This document shows, one piece after another, positions 17,923 through 27,238 of a DNA stretch of 64,000 nt (position 1 is the stretch's first letter; every line of letters starts with the position of its first letter). The DNA comes from Roseiarcus sp963759955 (GTDB lineage Bacteria; Pseudomonadota; Alphaproteobacteria; Rhizobiales; Beijerinckiaceae): assembly GCA_963759955.1 (NCBI GenBank), contig CAVXCA010000065.1:62001-126000 (forward strand). The letters are read 5' to 3'. The position numbers and the translations under genes are program-made. The notes beneath the pieces were generated by a model. The model searched no databases. It was not told the origin of the DNA and was given only the letters and a program-made list of their open reading frames with translations.

Positions 17923-18750
17923 TCACGCCGACGGTTCGGCCAGCGCGACGCGCGCAGCCGCAACCAGCGCTGGCGCAAGGCTCACGCCGCACGCCAACAG
18001 CACGCCGTGGCGCGTCTTGTGTGTATTATAATGCAGGATTTGTCCATCCGCGTCGGTCAGAAGCGCGCCCGCTTCGCTCAACACGATGTCGGCAGCGGCA
18101 ACGTCCCAATCGTGGGAATTGGCCGAAGCGAGGCCGATGTCGAGCGCGCCGCCGGCGACCCGCGCCAAGCGTAGCGCCAGCGAGGGAATGCGCGGCGCGG
18201 CGACCAATTCGACGCCAGCGGCTTTGGCGAGCGCCGAGACCATCGATTTGGGCCCGCCGACCAGAGCCCCCGCCAGCGTCGGCCGCCTCGCGGCGTGGAT
18301 CGGCGCGCCGTCGACGCTCGCCCCGCAGCCCAGAGCGGCGGCGTAGGTCTCCCCAAGAGCGGGGGCGCGCACGACGCCGGCGATCGGGCGCCCGTCGAGG
18401 ACGAGCGCGATCGACACCGTCCAGCGCGGATCGCCCGCCAGGAACGCGCGCGTGCCGTCGATCGGATCGACGATAAGAAGGCTCGCCTTGTCGAGGCGCT
18501 CCGCATCGTCGACCGTCTCCTCGGACAGCCAACCGGCCTCGGGATAAGCGGCGCGCAGCCGTTCGCTCAAGTAGCGATCGACCGCCAAGTCCGCGGCGGT
18601 GACCGGCGAGCCGCCGTGCTTGGTGCGAACCTCGGCGCTGGTCGCCGCTCCCAAACGAAAATCGCGCAAAGCGATCTCGCCCGCGCCCCGCGCGGCGTCG
18701 GCGATTTCGTCGAGCGCCGAACGGGCGCGTGCGCGAAGCCTTGCGTCCAT
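17923..18750 (-). CDS. cysQ: 3'(2'),5'-bisphosphate nucleotidase CysQ-like / inositol monophosphatase family
   Basis: A 275-residue Mg-dependent, lithium-sensitive phosphatase. The metal-binding motifs are LSEETVDD, DPIDGTRAFLAG and HDWDVAAADIVLSEAG. In alphaproteobacteria this position upstream of DUF4170-DUF374-waaA-lpxK is held by a CysQ homologue, expected to hydrolyse 3'-phosphoadenosine 5'-phosphate. Inositol phosphatase activity cannot be excluded. ATG 18750 was chosen because homology begins with RARSALDEIADAAR; longer forms are open upstream. Divergent from queF. Confidence 0.85.
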   Translation of the reverse strand: MDARLRARARSALDEIADAARGAGEIALRDFRLGAATSAEVRTKHGGSPVTAADLAVDRYLSERLRAAYPEAGWLSEETVDDAERLDKASLLIVDPIDGTRAFLAGDPRWTVSIALVLDGRPIAGVVRAPALGETYAAALGCGASVDGAPIHAARRPTLAGALVGGPKSMVSALAKAAGVELVAAPRIPSLALRLARVAGGALDIGLASANSHDWDVAAADIVLSEAGALLTDADGQILHYNTHKTRHGVLLACGVSLAPALVAAARVALAEPSA

Positions 18751-18864
18751 CGATGATTTCAAGCGCCGTTTGAAGAACGCTCGTGGTTTAGCGGCGCGGG
18801 AGGCGGCGCGCAACGAGAAGCGGCGCGACTTTGCGTTTGCGACGCCAGGCATTATGTAGCCGCC

Positions 18865-19335
18865 ATGACCAAGCCCCCCCAATCCGCCGGCGGCTTCGCC
18901 CACCTCGGGCGGCCGACCAGCATTCCCGATCACCCCGACGCGGCGACGCTCGAGCGCGCGCCCAATCCGCACCCGGACGTCGATTACGTCACCCGCTTCG
19001 CCGCGCCGGAATTCACTTCGATCTGCCCGGTGACCGGCCAGCCGGATTTCGCCCACCTCGTCATCGACTACGTCCCCGATAAGTGGATCGTCGAATCGAA
19101 GTCCTTAAAGCTGCATCTCGCGAGCTTCCGCAATCACGGCGCCTTCCATGAGGATTGCACGGTGCGCATTGGCAAGGAGCTCGCCGCGCTGTTGAAGCCG
19201 CGCTGGCTGCGCATCGGCGGCTATTGGTATCCGCGCGGAGGCATCCCGATCGACGTGTTCTGGCAGACCGGCAGCTTACCGAAGGGCGTCTGGGCGCCCG
19301 ACCAGGGCGTCGCGCCCTATCGCGGCCGCGGCTAA
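18865..19335 (+). CDS. queF: NADPH-dependent 7-cyano-7-deazaguanine reductase (preQ0 reductase)
   Basis: A 156-residue unimodular QueF that reduces preQ0 to preQ1 in queuosine biosynthesis. Key residues are visible: the nucleophilic cysteine in FTSICPVTGQPDFA, the catalytic aspartate a few residues later, ESKSLKLHLASFRNHGAFHEDC for the substrate glutamate and QueF motif, and YPRGGIPIDVFWQTG at the C terminus. Other queuosine genes are not nearby. No preQ1 riboswitch-like pseudoknot was recognised in the 114-bp leader. Confidence 0.97.
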   Translation: MTKPPQSAGGFAHLGRPTSIPDHPDAATLERAPNPHPDVDYVTRFAAPEFTSICPVTGQPDFAHLVIDYVPDKWIVESKSLKLHLASFRNHGAFHEDCTVRIGKELAALLKPRWLRIGGYWYPRGGIPIDVFWQTGSLPKGVWAPDQGVAPYRGRG

Positions 19336-19504
19336 ACGCGCGATCGGCGACGGCCGGAGCCGAAACTCAAGTGGGAGATTAGGCGAGCACGCATACGGAA
19401 CGTACTGATATTTCTAAAACTTATCGCCGCGAGAAATACAGGTTCCGCGTTGAAGACTCGTCATGGCCGGGCCGGAAGGCGGTTGGAAGTTCTCGGAATT
19501 GGAT

Positions 19505-20404
19505 TTATGCCGCGCTTCGCGGGCGCAGGCGGGTCAGCTTGGCGAGAAGCTTCTTGGCGCGTCGCGGCTTGGCTCGCGCCTGGGGCGCGGCCGCCGCCAG
19601 GGCGTAGACGCGCGCGTTGAGGTCGTCGGCGAGCGCCTGGCGATCCCTGATCGCGGCGATTTCGTCAAAGGCGATCGGCGCGCCGATCGCGACGGGAAAG
19701 CTAGCGCCGATACGCGTCTTCACTTCGTGGAAGATCAGCGAAAGCCGCAACGTCAGGCTGACATGGCTGGCGATCTGGAACAGGCGGCTGTTCTGCCCGC
19801 CGAACCACACCGGCACGACCGTCGCCTTCGAGCGCTGGATGAGCTGGCCGACGAACGGCTGCCAGCGCGCGTCGACCGCAGGCTTGCGGCCGAGACGATC
19901 GGGCGCGGTGGAGACGCCGCCGGCAGGAAACACCACCACCGCGCCGCCCTTTTCGAGCCGCGCGCGCGCCGCGGCGCGCGAAGCCAGATTGGTGCGCTGC
20001 GCTTCCTCGGTCTCGGAAAAATCGATCGGCAGGATGTAATCGCGCACTTCGGGCGCGCGCATCAGCACGGCGTTGGTGAGGACGACGAAGTCCGAGCGGA
20101 TCTTTTCGACCAGCCAGGAAATCACGATGCCGTCGAGCACGCCGTAGGGATGGTTGGCGACGAACACCACTGGCCCGGTTCTGGGAAGACGCGCCAGCGC
20201 CTCGGCGTCGTAGCGCACGTCGAGCGCGAGGCTGCGCACCGCCGCCTGCCAGAAGCTCTCGCTCGCGCGGGGATAGAGCTGGTTGTGAACGTAGAGGCGT
20301 TTCAGCTGCGGCTGCCCGGTCGCCTTTTCGACGAGACGGATCAGCCCCCGCTTGACCAGCGGATCGCTCGCGGTCGCGTAGCTGAAGAGATAGTCGTCCA
20401 CCAC
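19505..20404 (-). CDS. Lysophospholipid acyltransferase family protein
   Basis: A 299-residue LPLAT-fold acyltransferase. The catalytic motif appears as VANHPYGVLDGIVISWL (H-x5-D variant seen in several proteobacterial LPLATs), followed by FPAGGVSTAP for acceptor binding and VPVWFGGQNSRLFQIAS. The C terminus is basic (KPRRAKKLLAKLTRLRPR), suggesting membrane contact. Probably acylates a lysolipid or ornithine-lipid-like acceptor. It follows kdsA on the same strand, about 57 bp downstream. Confidence 0.83.
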   Translation of the reverse strand: MVDDYLFSYATASDPLVKRGLIRLVEKATGQPQLKRLYVHNQLYPRASESFWQAAVRSLALDVRYDAEALARLPRTGPVVFVANHPYGVLDGIVISWLVEKIRSDFVVLTNAVLMRAPEVRDYILPIDFSETEEAQRTNLASRAAARARLEKGGAVVVFPAGGVSTAPDRLGRKPAVDARWQPFVGQLIQRSKATVVPVWFGGQNSRLFQIASHVSLTLRLSLIFHEVKTRIGASFPVAIGAPIAFDEIAAIRDRQALADDLNARVYALAAAAPQARAKPRRAKKLLAKLTRLRPRSAA

Positions 20405-20460
20405 GTCCGGTTACCTCGCGTCCATGACCGCTCGATGACAGCGGACGCCCTTTCAGCGGC

Positions 20461-21312
20461 CTATCCCGCGCGGCGTTTGGCGAGGCGATCGAAATCCTGC
20501 AATTCGGCCACCAAAGCCTCGAATTCGTTCAACGGCACCATATTCGGGCCGTCGGAGGGGGCGCGATCCGGGTCTTCGTGGGTCTCGATGAAGACGCCGG
20601 CGACGCCGACCGCCACGGCCGCGCGCGCGAGCACGCTGACGAATTCGCGCTGGCCGCCGGAGGACGCGCCCTGCCCGCCCGGCTGCTGCACCGAATGGGT
20701 GGCGTCGAAGACGACCGGGGCGCCGGTCTCGCGCGCCATGATCGGCAGCGCGCGCATGTCGGAGACGAGGGTGTTGTAGCCGAAGCTGACGCCACGCTCG
20801 GTGACGAGAACGTCGGCCCCGCCCGCTTGGGCGAGCTTGGCGACGACGTGCTTCATGTCCCATGGCGCCAGGAACTGCCCCTTCTTGACGTTGACCGCCC
20901 GCCCCGTTCGCGCGGCGGCGATCAGCAGGTCCGTCTGCCGGCACAGAAACGCCGGGATTTGCAGCGCGTCGACAACCTGCGCGGCGAGCGCGCATTGCGC
21001 GGGCTCGTGGACGTCAGTGAGCACGGGAAGGCCGAACGTCTCGCGGATTTCGGCGAAGATCGGCAGCGCCGCCTCCAGGCCGAGGCCGCGCGCCCCGGCG
21101 CCCGAAGTGCGGTTGGCCTTGTCGTAGGAGGTCTTGAAGACGAGGCCGAGGCTGAGCCGCGTCGCGATCTCTTTGAGCGCGCCCGCCATCTCCAGCGCGT
21201 GGGCGCGGCTTTCGAGCTGGCACGGCCCCGCGATCAGCGCCAGCGGCAGCGCCGCGCCGAACCGAACCGCGCCCGCGCCGCGGCCGATCTGGACGATGGG
21301 GTTAAGCGGCAT
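20461..21312 (-). CDS. kdsA: 3-deoxy-8-phosphooctulonate synthase (KDO-8-P synthase)
   Basis: A 283-residue cytoplasmic enzyme that condenses phosphoenolpyruvate and arabinose 5-phosphate for the Kdo core. Motifs are LIAGPCQLESRAHAL, FKTSYDKANRTS, TDVHEPAQC, NVKKGQFLAPWDM, FDATHSVQQPGG and FIETHEDPDRAPSDGPNM. The first 11 bases overlap the end of thrS, so the genes are coupled. Supplies the Kdo used by waaA upstream in the window. Confidence 0.97.
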   Translation of the reverse strand: MPLNPIVQIGRGAGAVRFGAALPLALIAGPCQLESRAHALEMAGALKEIATRLSLGLVFKTSYDKANRTSGAGARGLGLEAALPIFAEIRETFGLPVLTDVHEPAQCALAAQVVDALQIPAFLCRQTDLLIAAARTGRAVNVKKGQFLAPWDMKHVVAKLAQAGGADVLVTERGVSFGYNTLVSDMRALPIMARETGAPVVFDATHSVQQPGGQGASSGGQREFVSVLARAAVAVGVAGVFIETHEDPDRAPSDGPNMVPLNEFEALVAELQDFDRLAKRRAG

Positions 21313-23281
21313 CGAGCGACCCCTCCCGCTTCAAATCCGGCGGCGTCGCCTCTTCCACAAAAGCCGCCAGCGCCGCGTCGAGCTTCATCGTCGTCTGCTC
21401 GTTCGAGCCGAGCCGGCGGATCGACACGCTGCGCTCGGCCGCCTCCTTGCGGCCGATGGCGAGGAGCACGGGAACCTTGGCGAGCGAGTGTTCGCGCACC
21501 TTGTAGCTGATCTTCTCGTTGCGCAGGTCCGCTTCGACGCGCAGGCCGCGCTTGCGCGCTTGAGCGACGATCTCCATCGCGTAGTCGTCGCCCTCCTGGG
21601 TGATGGTGCAGACGACGATCTGCGATGGCGCCAGCCACAGCGGCAGGTGGCCCGCGTAGTGTTCGAGCAGGATGCCGGTGAAACGTTCCATCGAGCCGCA
21701 GATCGCACGGTGGACCATCACCGGCGTCGTCTTCGAGCTGTCAGGCGCGATATAGAAGGCGCCGAAGCGCTCGGGCAGATTGAAGTCGACCTGCGTCGTG
21801 CCGCACTGCCAGTCGCGCCCGATCGCGTCGCGCAGCACGTATTCGAACTTCGGCCCGTAGAAGGCGCCCTCGCCCGGATTGATCGCGGTGGTCACCACGT
21901 CGCCGTGGCGCGCCTTGATCTCGTTGAGCACGCGCAGCATCACCGCCTCGGCGTGATCCCACATCGCGTCCGTGCCGACGCGCTTGTCGGGACGGGTCGA
22001 AAGTTTGACGACGATCTTGTCGAAGCCGAAATCCTTGTACACCGACAGGATCAGCTCGTTGATCTTGTGGCACTCCTCGGCGAGCTGGTCCTCGGTGCAG
22101 AAGATATGGGCGTCGTCCTGGGTGAACGCGCGCACGCGCATCACCCCGTGCAGCGCGCCCGACGGCTCGTAGCGATGGACCGCGCCGAATTCGGCGAGGC
22201 GCAGCGGCAGTTCGCGGTAGGAGCGCAAGCCGTTCTTGAAGATCTGGATGTGGCCGGGGCAATTCATCGGTTTGAGCGCATAGATGCGCTCGTCCTCGGC
22301 CTCGGCGTCCTCGCCGGCGGCGCGCGCCATGAACATGCTCTCGCGATACCAGCCCCAATGGCCGGAGATTTCCCAGAGGTGCTTGTCGAGCACCTGCGGC
22401 GCGCTGACCTCCTGATAGTCGGCGGCGAGCCGGCGACGCATGTAGGCGATCTCGGTCTGGAACAGCGTCCAGCCCTTGGGATGCCAGAACACCGTGCCCG
22501 GCCCCTCCTCCTGGAAGTGGAAGAGGTCCATTTCGCGCGCGAGCTTGCGGTGGTCGCGCTTCTCGGCCTCCTCGATCTGCTTGAGGTAGGCCTCGAGCTC
22601 TTCCCTCTTGGCGAACGCGGTCCCGTAGATGCGCGACAGCATCGGCTTGGTCGAGTCGCCGCGCCAATAGGCCCCGGCGACCTTCATCAGCTTGAACGCT
22701 TCGCCGATCTTGCCGGTCGAGGTCATGTGCGGGCCGCGGCAGAGGTCGGTCCATTCGCCCTGGCTGTAGAGCTTGAGCTCCTGGTCGGCGGGGATGGCGT
22801 CGATCAGCTCGATCTTGAACGCCTCGCCCTTCTTCTCGAAATAGCCCTTGGCCTCCTCGCGCCCCATCACCGTCTTGGCGAACGGCCGGTCGCGCGCGAC
22901 GATCTCGCGCATGCGCTTTTCGATCGCGGGAAAATCCTCGGGCGTGAACGGCGTCGAACGGAAGAAGTCGTAATAGAAGCCGTTCTCGATGACGGGCCCG
23001 ATGGTGACCTGCGTATCCGGCCACAGCGACTGCACCGCTTCGGCGAGCACGTGCGCCGCGTCGTGGCGGATGAGTTCGAGCGCGCGCGGATCGTCGCGGC
23101 TGACGAACTCGATCTTGGCGTCGGCGTCGATCTTGTCGGCGAGATCGACCATCGCCCCGTCGCGCACCATCGCGACGCTGCGTTTGGCCAGAGAGGGGGA
23201 AATGGACTTGGCGATTTCGACGCCGGAAAGGCCAGGCTCGAACGCGCGCCGCGCGCCGTCGGGAAAGGTGACGTGGATCAT
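21302..23281 (-). CDS. thrS: Threonyl-tRNA synthetase
   Basis: A 659-residue class II synthetase of standard length. Domains in order: TGS (residues ~1-62), the HxxxH editing domain (RHDAAHVLAEAV; HMTSTGKIGEAFKLM), catalytic core with LMNCPGHIQIF zinc-ligand cysteine, RMRVRAFTQDDAHIF (motif 2), HRAICGSMERFTGILLEHYAG (motif 3), and the anticodon-binding domain ending with a Q-T-M-K-L segment. Followed immediately by kdsA with an 11-bp overlap. Confidence 0.98.
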   Translation of the reverse strand: MIHVTFPDGARRAFEPGLSGVEIAKSISPSLAKRSVAMVRDGAMVDLADKIDADAKIEFVSRDDPRALELIRHDAAHVLAEAVQSLWPDTQVTIGPVIENGFYYDFFRSTPFTPEDFPAIEKRMREIVARDRPFAKTVMGREEAKGYFEKKGEAFKIELIDAIPADQELKLYSQGEWTDLCRGPHMTSTGKIGEAFKLMKVAGAYWRGDSTKPMLSRIYGTAFAKREELEAYLKQIEEAEKRDHRKLAREMDLFHFQEEGPGTVFWHPKGWTLFQTEIAYMRRRLAADYQEVSAPQVLDKHLWEISGHWGWYRESMFMARAAGEDAEAEDERIYALKPMNCPGHIQIFKNGLRSYRELPLRLAEFGAVHRYEPSGALHGVMRVRAFTQDDAHIFCTEDQLAEECHKINELILSVYKDFGFDKIVVKLSTRPDKRVGTDAMWDHAEAVMLRVLNEIKARHGDVVTTAINPGEGAFYGPKFEYVLRDAIGRDWQCGTTQVDFNLPERFGAFYIAPDSSKTTPVMVHRAICGSMERFTGILLEHYAGHLPLWLAPSQIVVCTITQEGDDYAMEIVAQARKRGLRVEADLRNEKISYKVREHSLAKVPVLLAIGRKEAAERSVSIRRLGSNEQTTMKLDAALAAFVEEATPPDLKREGSLDAA

Positions 23282-23789
23282 TAAAGGCTCCTAGGGCTCA
23301 CTCGCCGAAACGGGCCGGCGTAAGCGAATGGGGCGGGTATAGAGGCGCGGCGGGCGGAGGGCAATGGGGCGGACGGCCCGGCGCGCCGCGGGGCGCGGGG
23401 CCGGCGTCAGTCTTGGACGCCGGGGCGTGATTTCGGGGGGTTGAGTGACGTTTCCTGTCCCCCTCCTGACGCCGCGCTGGCGGGGGAATCGGGACGGTGT
23501 TCGGCGCGATATTTATACATTTTTATATTGTATTATGCGACGCCTTATTGCAAAGCGCCGCGACCGACTCGTTCGACGAATGCGCGGCAACCCTGACGCT
23601 TGCCCGGCGCACCTGTAGGCGCGGCCGCTGGCCTAATGCGCGCGCACATCTTTGTTGGCCGGCGGCCAGATCGGCCCGCCGCCGTCAAGCCGCTCCGCGG
23701 CTGCTCCGCTGCGCTCCGCCCGCTTCGCCCGGACGAACGCTTCGCGTTCGCCTTGAGGTGACTGCGCCGTTCCGATGCAGCGCTGTGCA

Positions 23790-23852
23790 TCCATGGTCTT
23801 TGCTGAGCGAAGCCGGCCCGCCGGGCCGGCTTGCCGCAGCAAAGACCATGGA
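23790..23852. repeat. 63-bp imperfect palindrome
   Basis: Arms of 31 bp around a single central base. The outer 16 bp (tccatggtctttgctg / cagcaaagaccatgga) and inner 11 bp (aagccggcccg / cgggccggctt) pair perfectly; only a 4-bp block between them (agcg versus gccg) does not. No T-run follows, so it is not a plain terminator. It sits among smaller hairpins and looks like part of a dispersed palindromic element or a structured RNA. Confidence 0.75.
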
Positions 23853-23879
23853 AGCCAAGAGCCTGAGCCGCGCGCAGCG

Positions 23880-23974
23880 GTCAAGGCTCGCGCGCGAGCG
23901 CGCGACCCGCGCAAGCGGGCTCGGCCTTGACGGCGAGCCCGGATCAGGCACAGCGGACCTCCAAGATAGAGGTC
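23880..23974. repeat. Further hairpins of the structured intergenic element
   Basis: Arms gtcaaggc (23880-23887) and gccttgac (23924-23931) enclose two GC-rich inverted repeats (gcgcgcgagcgcgcg and cccgcgcaagcggg). A second hairpin, gacctc / gaggtc (23956-23961 and 23969-23974), follows with a 7-nt loop. Together with the 63-bp palindrome they make a chain of hairpins in non-coding DNA. Confidence 0.55.
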
Positions 23975-24220
23975 GCGGATGTGTGACTCCCTTAGGCCGC
24001 TGGCCGCGCTCTTCTAGCCGCCGCAATGTGAACCCGCCAACGCGCTGACGCGCCGTACGCGACCAGCGCTCGCGTCTGCCACAGCCGCAGCCGGCGCAGG
24101 CTCGAACTCGGCGAAGCCGCCGCAATTCGCCGTGGCGTCGCCGAGAGCCAATTCCTCGAACAGCGCATCCGCCGCCTTGACTCGCCCGCCCGCGCGCGCA
24201 ACGTCTCACGCAGACGTTGG

Positions 24221-27200
24221 GTGAATGCTCGCATGTCGCCGCCACCGACCAAGCCGGTCATCTTCATCAGCTATGCGCACGCCGACGAGCCGGACAAGCC
24301 CGCCGAGGGCGAAGTCAAATGGCTGACGTTTGTACAGCGCTTCCTCGCGCCGGCGGTAAAGCACGGCGTCTTCGAGCTGTGGGTCGACCGCCAGATGAGG
24401 GGCGGCGCCGACTGGGACCCGGAAGTCGGGCGCAAGCTTCGCGCCTGCGACATCTTCGTTTTGCTCGTGTCCGCCAATTCCATGGCGTCCGACTACGTCG
24501 TCGACAAGGAAATCGCGATCATTCGCGAAAGGCAGGCGAAGGGCGAAGATGTCCACTTCTATCCGCTGCTGCTGACGCCCACGCCCAAGGCGGGATTGGA
24601 CAAGGTCAGGGACAAGAACCTTCGGCCGCGCGACGCCAAACCGTTCTCCGGCTTTTCCCCTCACGATCGCATGCAGCACATGTCGGATGCGGCCGACGAG
24701 ATTGCGGAGATCGCGGGGGAGATCGTCGCACGCAAAGGCGCCTCGGCCCCGCCGGCCCTGCCCGCGCCCCCAAGCTACGTCCACATCGGCGGCCTCGCCG
24801 AAACCGCCTACGAACGCCTCGTCGGCCGCGACGCGGAGCTGAAGCGCCTCGACGGCGCCTGGGCCGATTCCAAGACCAACATTCTTTCGCTCGTCGCCGA
24901 GGGCGGCGCGGGCAAGTCGGCGCTGGTCAACGAATGGCTGAAGCGATTGCGGGCCGACAATTATCGCGGCGCGGAAGCGGTGCTCGGCTGGTCCTTTTAC
25001 AGCCAGGGCACGAAGGAGCGCGCGACCTCGGCGGACGGGTTCCTCGATTGGGCGCTGGACAAGCTCGGCGTCAGGCCTGCGACCAACAGCGCTCCTGCAA
25101 AGGGCGAGGCGATCGCCGAGGCGATGACGCGGCGGCGCGCGCTGCTCGTTCTCGACGGCGTCGAGCCGTTGCAGCATGGTCCCGACGGGCAGCTCGGCCA
25201 GTTGAAGGACCAGGGCCTGCGCATGCTGCTGCGCCGCTTCGCGGCGACGTCGCCGGCCGAATCGCACGGATTGATCGTGCTCACCAGCCGGCTCGCGGTC
25301 ACCGACATCGGCCATTGGCGGAACGACGCCGCGCCGGTCGTCGACGTCGACAAACTGTCGGACGAGGCCGGCGCAGCGCTGCTGCGCGACAACGGCGTGT
25401 GGGGGACCGACAAGGAGCTGAGAGCCGCGGCGCGCGAATTCGGCGGCCATCCGCTGGCGCTCGGCCTGCTCGCGAGCTTCCTCAAGGAGACGCAGACCGG
25501 CGACGCGCGTCGGCGCGACCACATCCGCGCGCTGATCGCCGACCCGGACAATCCTGGCCACGACCACGCCGCGCGCGTGATGGAATCGTATAAGAAGGAG
25601 TGGCTCGCCGGACAGCCCGTTCTGCACGCGATCATGCGCATGGTCGGCCTGTTCGACCGGCCGGCGAGCGGCGATTGTCTCGAGGCGCTGCGCGCCAAGC
25701 CCGCGATCGAAGGTCTCACCGACGCGGTCGTCAGCCTCGACGACGGCGCGTGGCGGCGCGCCGTCGAGCGTCTGCGCGAGGTTCGGCTGCTTTCGCCGTT
25801 GGACCCGAAGGCGCCCGACGCGCTCGACGCCCATCCGCTGGCGCGCGAGTGGTTCGGCGAGCGGCTGAGGCAGACGAACGAAGCGGCGTGGAAAGCCGCC
25901 CACAGCCGCCTCTACGATCACCTGCGCCGCACGACCAGGGAAGGCAAGACGCCGACGCTGTCCGATCTCGCGCCGCTCTACCAAGCGATCGCCCACGGCT
26001 GCCGCGCCGGGCGGCATCAGGAGGCGCTTGACGAGATTTACAAGGACCGCATCTGCCGACGGCAGCCCAATGGCCGCATGGAATTTTATGCGAGTAATAA
26101 ACTGGGTGCTTTTGGCAGCAACCTCGCAGCGATTTCTTGGTTCTTCGTCACGCCCTACGCGACGCCGGTCGTAACGCTGCGTGATGCGGATCTGGCTTGG
26201 GTGTTCGCTGAGGCAAGCTTTTCGCTCCGTGCGCTGGGACGAATCGAAGAGGCACTGCCGGCAATGCGCGCCGCGTTTGGGATGGAGGTCGATAGGTCGA
26301 GCTGGCAAAATGCCGCATTTGCCGCATCCAGTCTCAGCGACGGCGAACGTCTCGTCGGCGCGGTCGCCGCAGCCGTCACCGATGCGGAAAAAAGCGTCGA
26401 TTACGCCGACCGTAGCAACTACGAGTTTGAGATGCTTTGCAGTCGGACGATTCTGGCGGAGGCTCTGCACACCGCTGGCCGACGCGAACCGACCGAGCGT
26501 CTTTTTGCCGACGCCGAGGAGCGGCAGCAGAAGATGCAACCCGCATACCCGCTGCTCTATTCGTTGCCGGGCTATCGCTATTGCGACCTGCTGCTGTCGA
26601 AGGGTGAGCACGCCGCCGCAAGCAAGCGAGCGCACCAAACCTTGGAATGGGTTAGACCACGGAATTGGCTGCTCGAAATCGCGCTCGACACACTCACCCT
26701 TGCCCGCGCACGCCTCGCGTCGGCTTTGTCGACCACCGGCGCCCGGCCGCTGGCCGCCTTTGCGCTTGCCGATGCCCGCGCCCACGGCGCCGCGTTCGAC
26801 CAAGCTATCGAACGCCTGCGCGCTTCCGCCTTAACTGAGTTTCTTTCCCGCGGCCTCCTCGCCCGCGCCGCCTTCCGCCGCAGCGTCGGCGATTGGGACG
26901 GCGCGGCGCGCGATCTCGACGAGGTCGAGGAGATCGCCGAGCCGGGGCCGATGCGGCTCTATCTCTGCGACATGGCGCTCGAACGCGCGCGGCTCGCCTT
27001 CGCCCACCTCGAGGACTTCGCGCCGCTCCGCGGGCTCGTCGACAAGAACCCGGCGAAGCCGGCCCACCCCGACCCCGCCGATCCCGCCCTCCTCCGCGAG
27101 CAAGCGACGGAGAACCTCGCCACGGCCCGAAAACTCATCGCCGACTGCGGCTACCACCGGCGCGACGAAGAGCTGGCCGAGCTGGACGACATCGCCGCCG

Positions 27201-27238
27201 GCCGCCGCCGCTTCGCCGACCTGCCGCCGAGGGTTTGA
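24221..27238 (+). CDS. TIR domain - STAND NTPase - TPR-like protein (candidate defence/signalling protein)
   Basis: A 1005-residue three-part protein. Residues ~11-165 are a TIR domain: VIFISYAHAD at the start, LWVDRQMRGGADWDPEVGRKL, and VSANSMASDYVVDKE where Glu97 sits at the position of the catalytic glutamate of NAD-cleaving TIRs. Residues ~200-560 are a STAND/NACHT-type ATPase with Walker A AEGGAGKSAL (~226-235), Walker B ALLVLDGVEP (~308-317) and LIVLTSRLAV. The C-terminal ~430 residues are helical repeats of TPR type (ALGRIEEALPAMRAAF; AGRREPTERLFADAEER), the usual sensor part. Such proteins act in anti-phage abortive defence or signalling. Start is uncertain: GTG 24221 or ATG 24233, neither with a good ribosome site. 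No partner effector gene is next to it. Confidence 0.82.
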   Translation: MNARMSPPPTKPVIFISYAHADEPDKPAEGEVKWLTFVQRFLAPAVKHGVFELWVDRQMRGGADWDPEVGRKLRACDIFVLLVSANSMASDYVVDKEIAIIRERQAKGEDVHFYPLLLTPTPKAGLDKVRDKNLRPRDAKPFSGFSPHDRMQHMSDAADEIAEIAGEIVARKGASAPPALPAPPSYVHIGGLAETAYERLVGRDAELKRLDGAWADSKTNILSLVAEGGAGKSALVNEWLKRLRADNYRGAEAVLGWSFYSQGTKERATSADGFLDWALDKLGVRPATNSAPAKGEAIAEAMTRRRALLVLDGVEPLQHGPDGQLGQLKDQGLRMLLRRFAATSPAESHGLIVLTSRLAVTDIGHWRNDAAPVVDVDKLSDEAGAALLRDNGVWGTDKELRAAAREFGGHPLALGLLASFLKETQTGDARRRDHIRALIADPDNPGHDHAARVMESYKKEWLAGQPVLHAIMRMVGLFDRPASGDCLEALRAKPAIEGLTDAVVSLDDGAWRRAVERLREVRLLSPLDPKAPDALDAHPLAREWFGERLRQTNEAAWKAAHSRLYDHLRRTTREGKTPTLSDLAPLYQAIAHGCRAGRHQEALDEIYKDRICRRQPNGRMEFYASNKLGAFGSNLAAISWFFVTPYATPVVTLRDADLAWVFAEASFSLRALGRIEEALPAMRAAFGMEVDRSSWQNAAFAASSLSDGERLVGAVAAAVTDAEKSVDYADRSNYEFEMLCSRTILAEALHTAGRREPTERLFADAEERQQKMQPAYPLLYSLPGYRYCDLLLSKGEHAAASKRAHQTLEWVRPRNWLLEIALDTLTLARARLASALSTTGARPLAAFALADARAHGAAFDQAIERLRASALTEFLSRGLLARAAFRRSVGDWDGAARDLDEVEEIAEPGPMRLYLCDMALERARLAFAHLEDFAPLRGLVDKNPAKPAHPDPADPALLREQATENLATARKLIADCGYHRRDEELAELDDIAAGRRRFADLPPRV

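Larger units (their letters stand above)
23282..24220. other. Long intergenic region rich in inverted repeats
   Basis: About 940 bp with no supportable gene. 23282-23500 is the upstream region of thrS. Around 23509-23540 there is an AT-rich patch (atatttatacatttttatat) unlike the surrounding DNA, a candidate promoter. From about 23620 to 23980 the DNA is packed with inverted repeats, listed separately. Open frames exist here on both strands but are arginine/alanine/serine-rich and composition-driven. The frame of the TIR-STAND gene is open back to 24032, but I see no start signal there. Confidence 0.6.

Noticed and set aside
21134..23284. A 716-codon open frame antisense to thrS and kdsA
   Set aside because: Both real genes on the minus strand are unmistakable; the opposite frame has no family signature.
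23497..24048. Possible gene in the intergenic region before the TIR-STAND gene
   Set aside because: The frame passes through the hairpin chain and gives low-complexity Arg/Ala/Ser sequence; the minus-strand alternatives are no better.
24206..26803. An 865-codon open frame antisense to the TIR-STAND gene
   Set aside because: Its translation is arginine/glycine/aspartate-rich with no motif, while the plus-strand frame shows TIR, P-loop and repeat domains. In high-GC DNA such antisense frames arise from codon bias.
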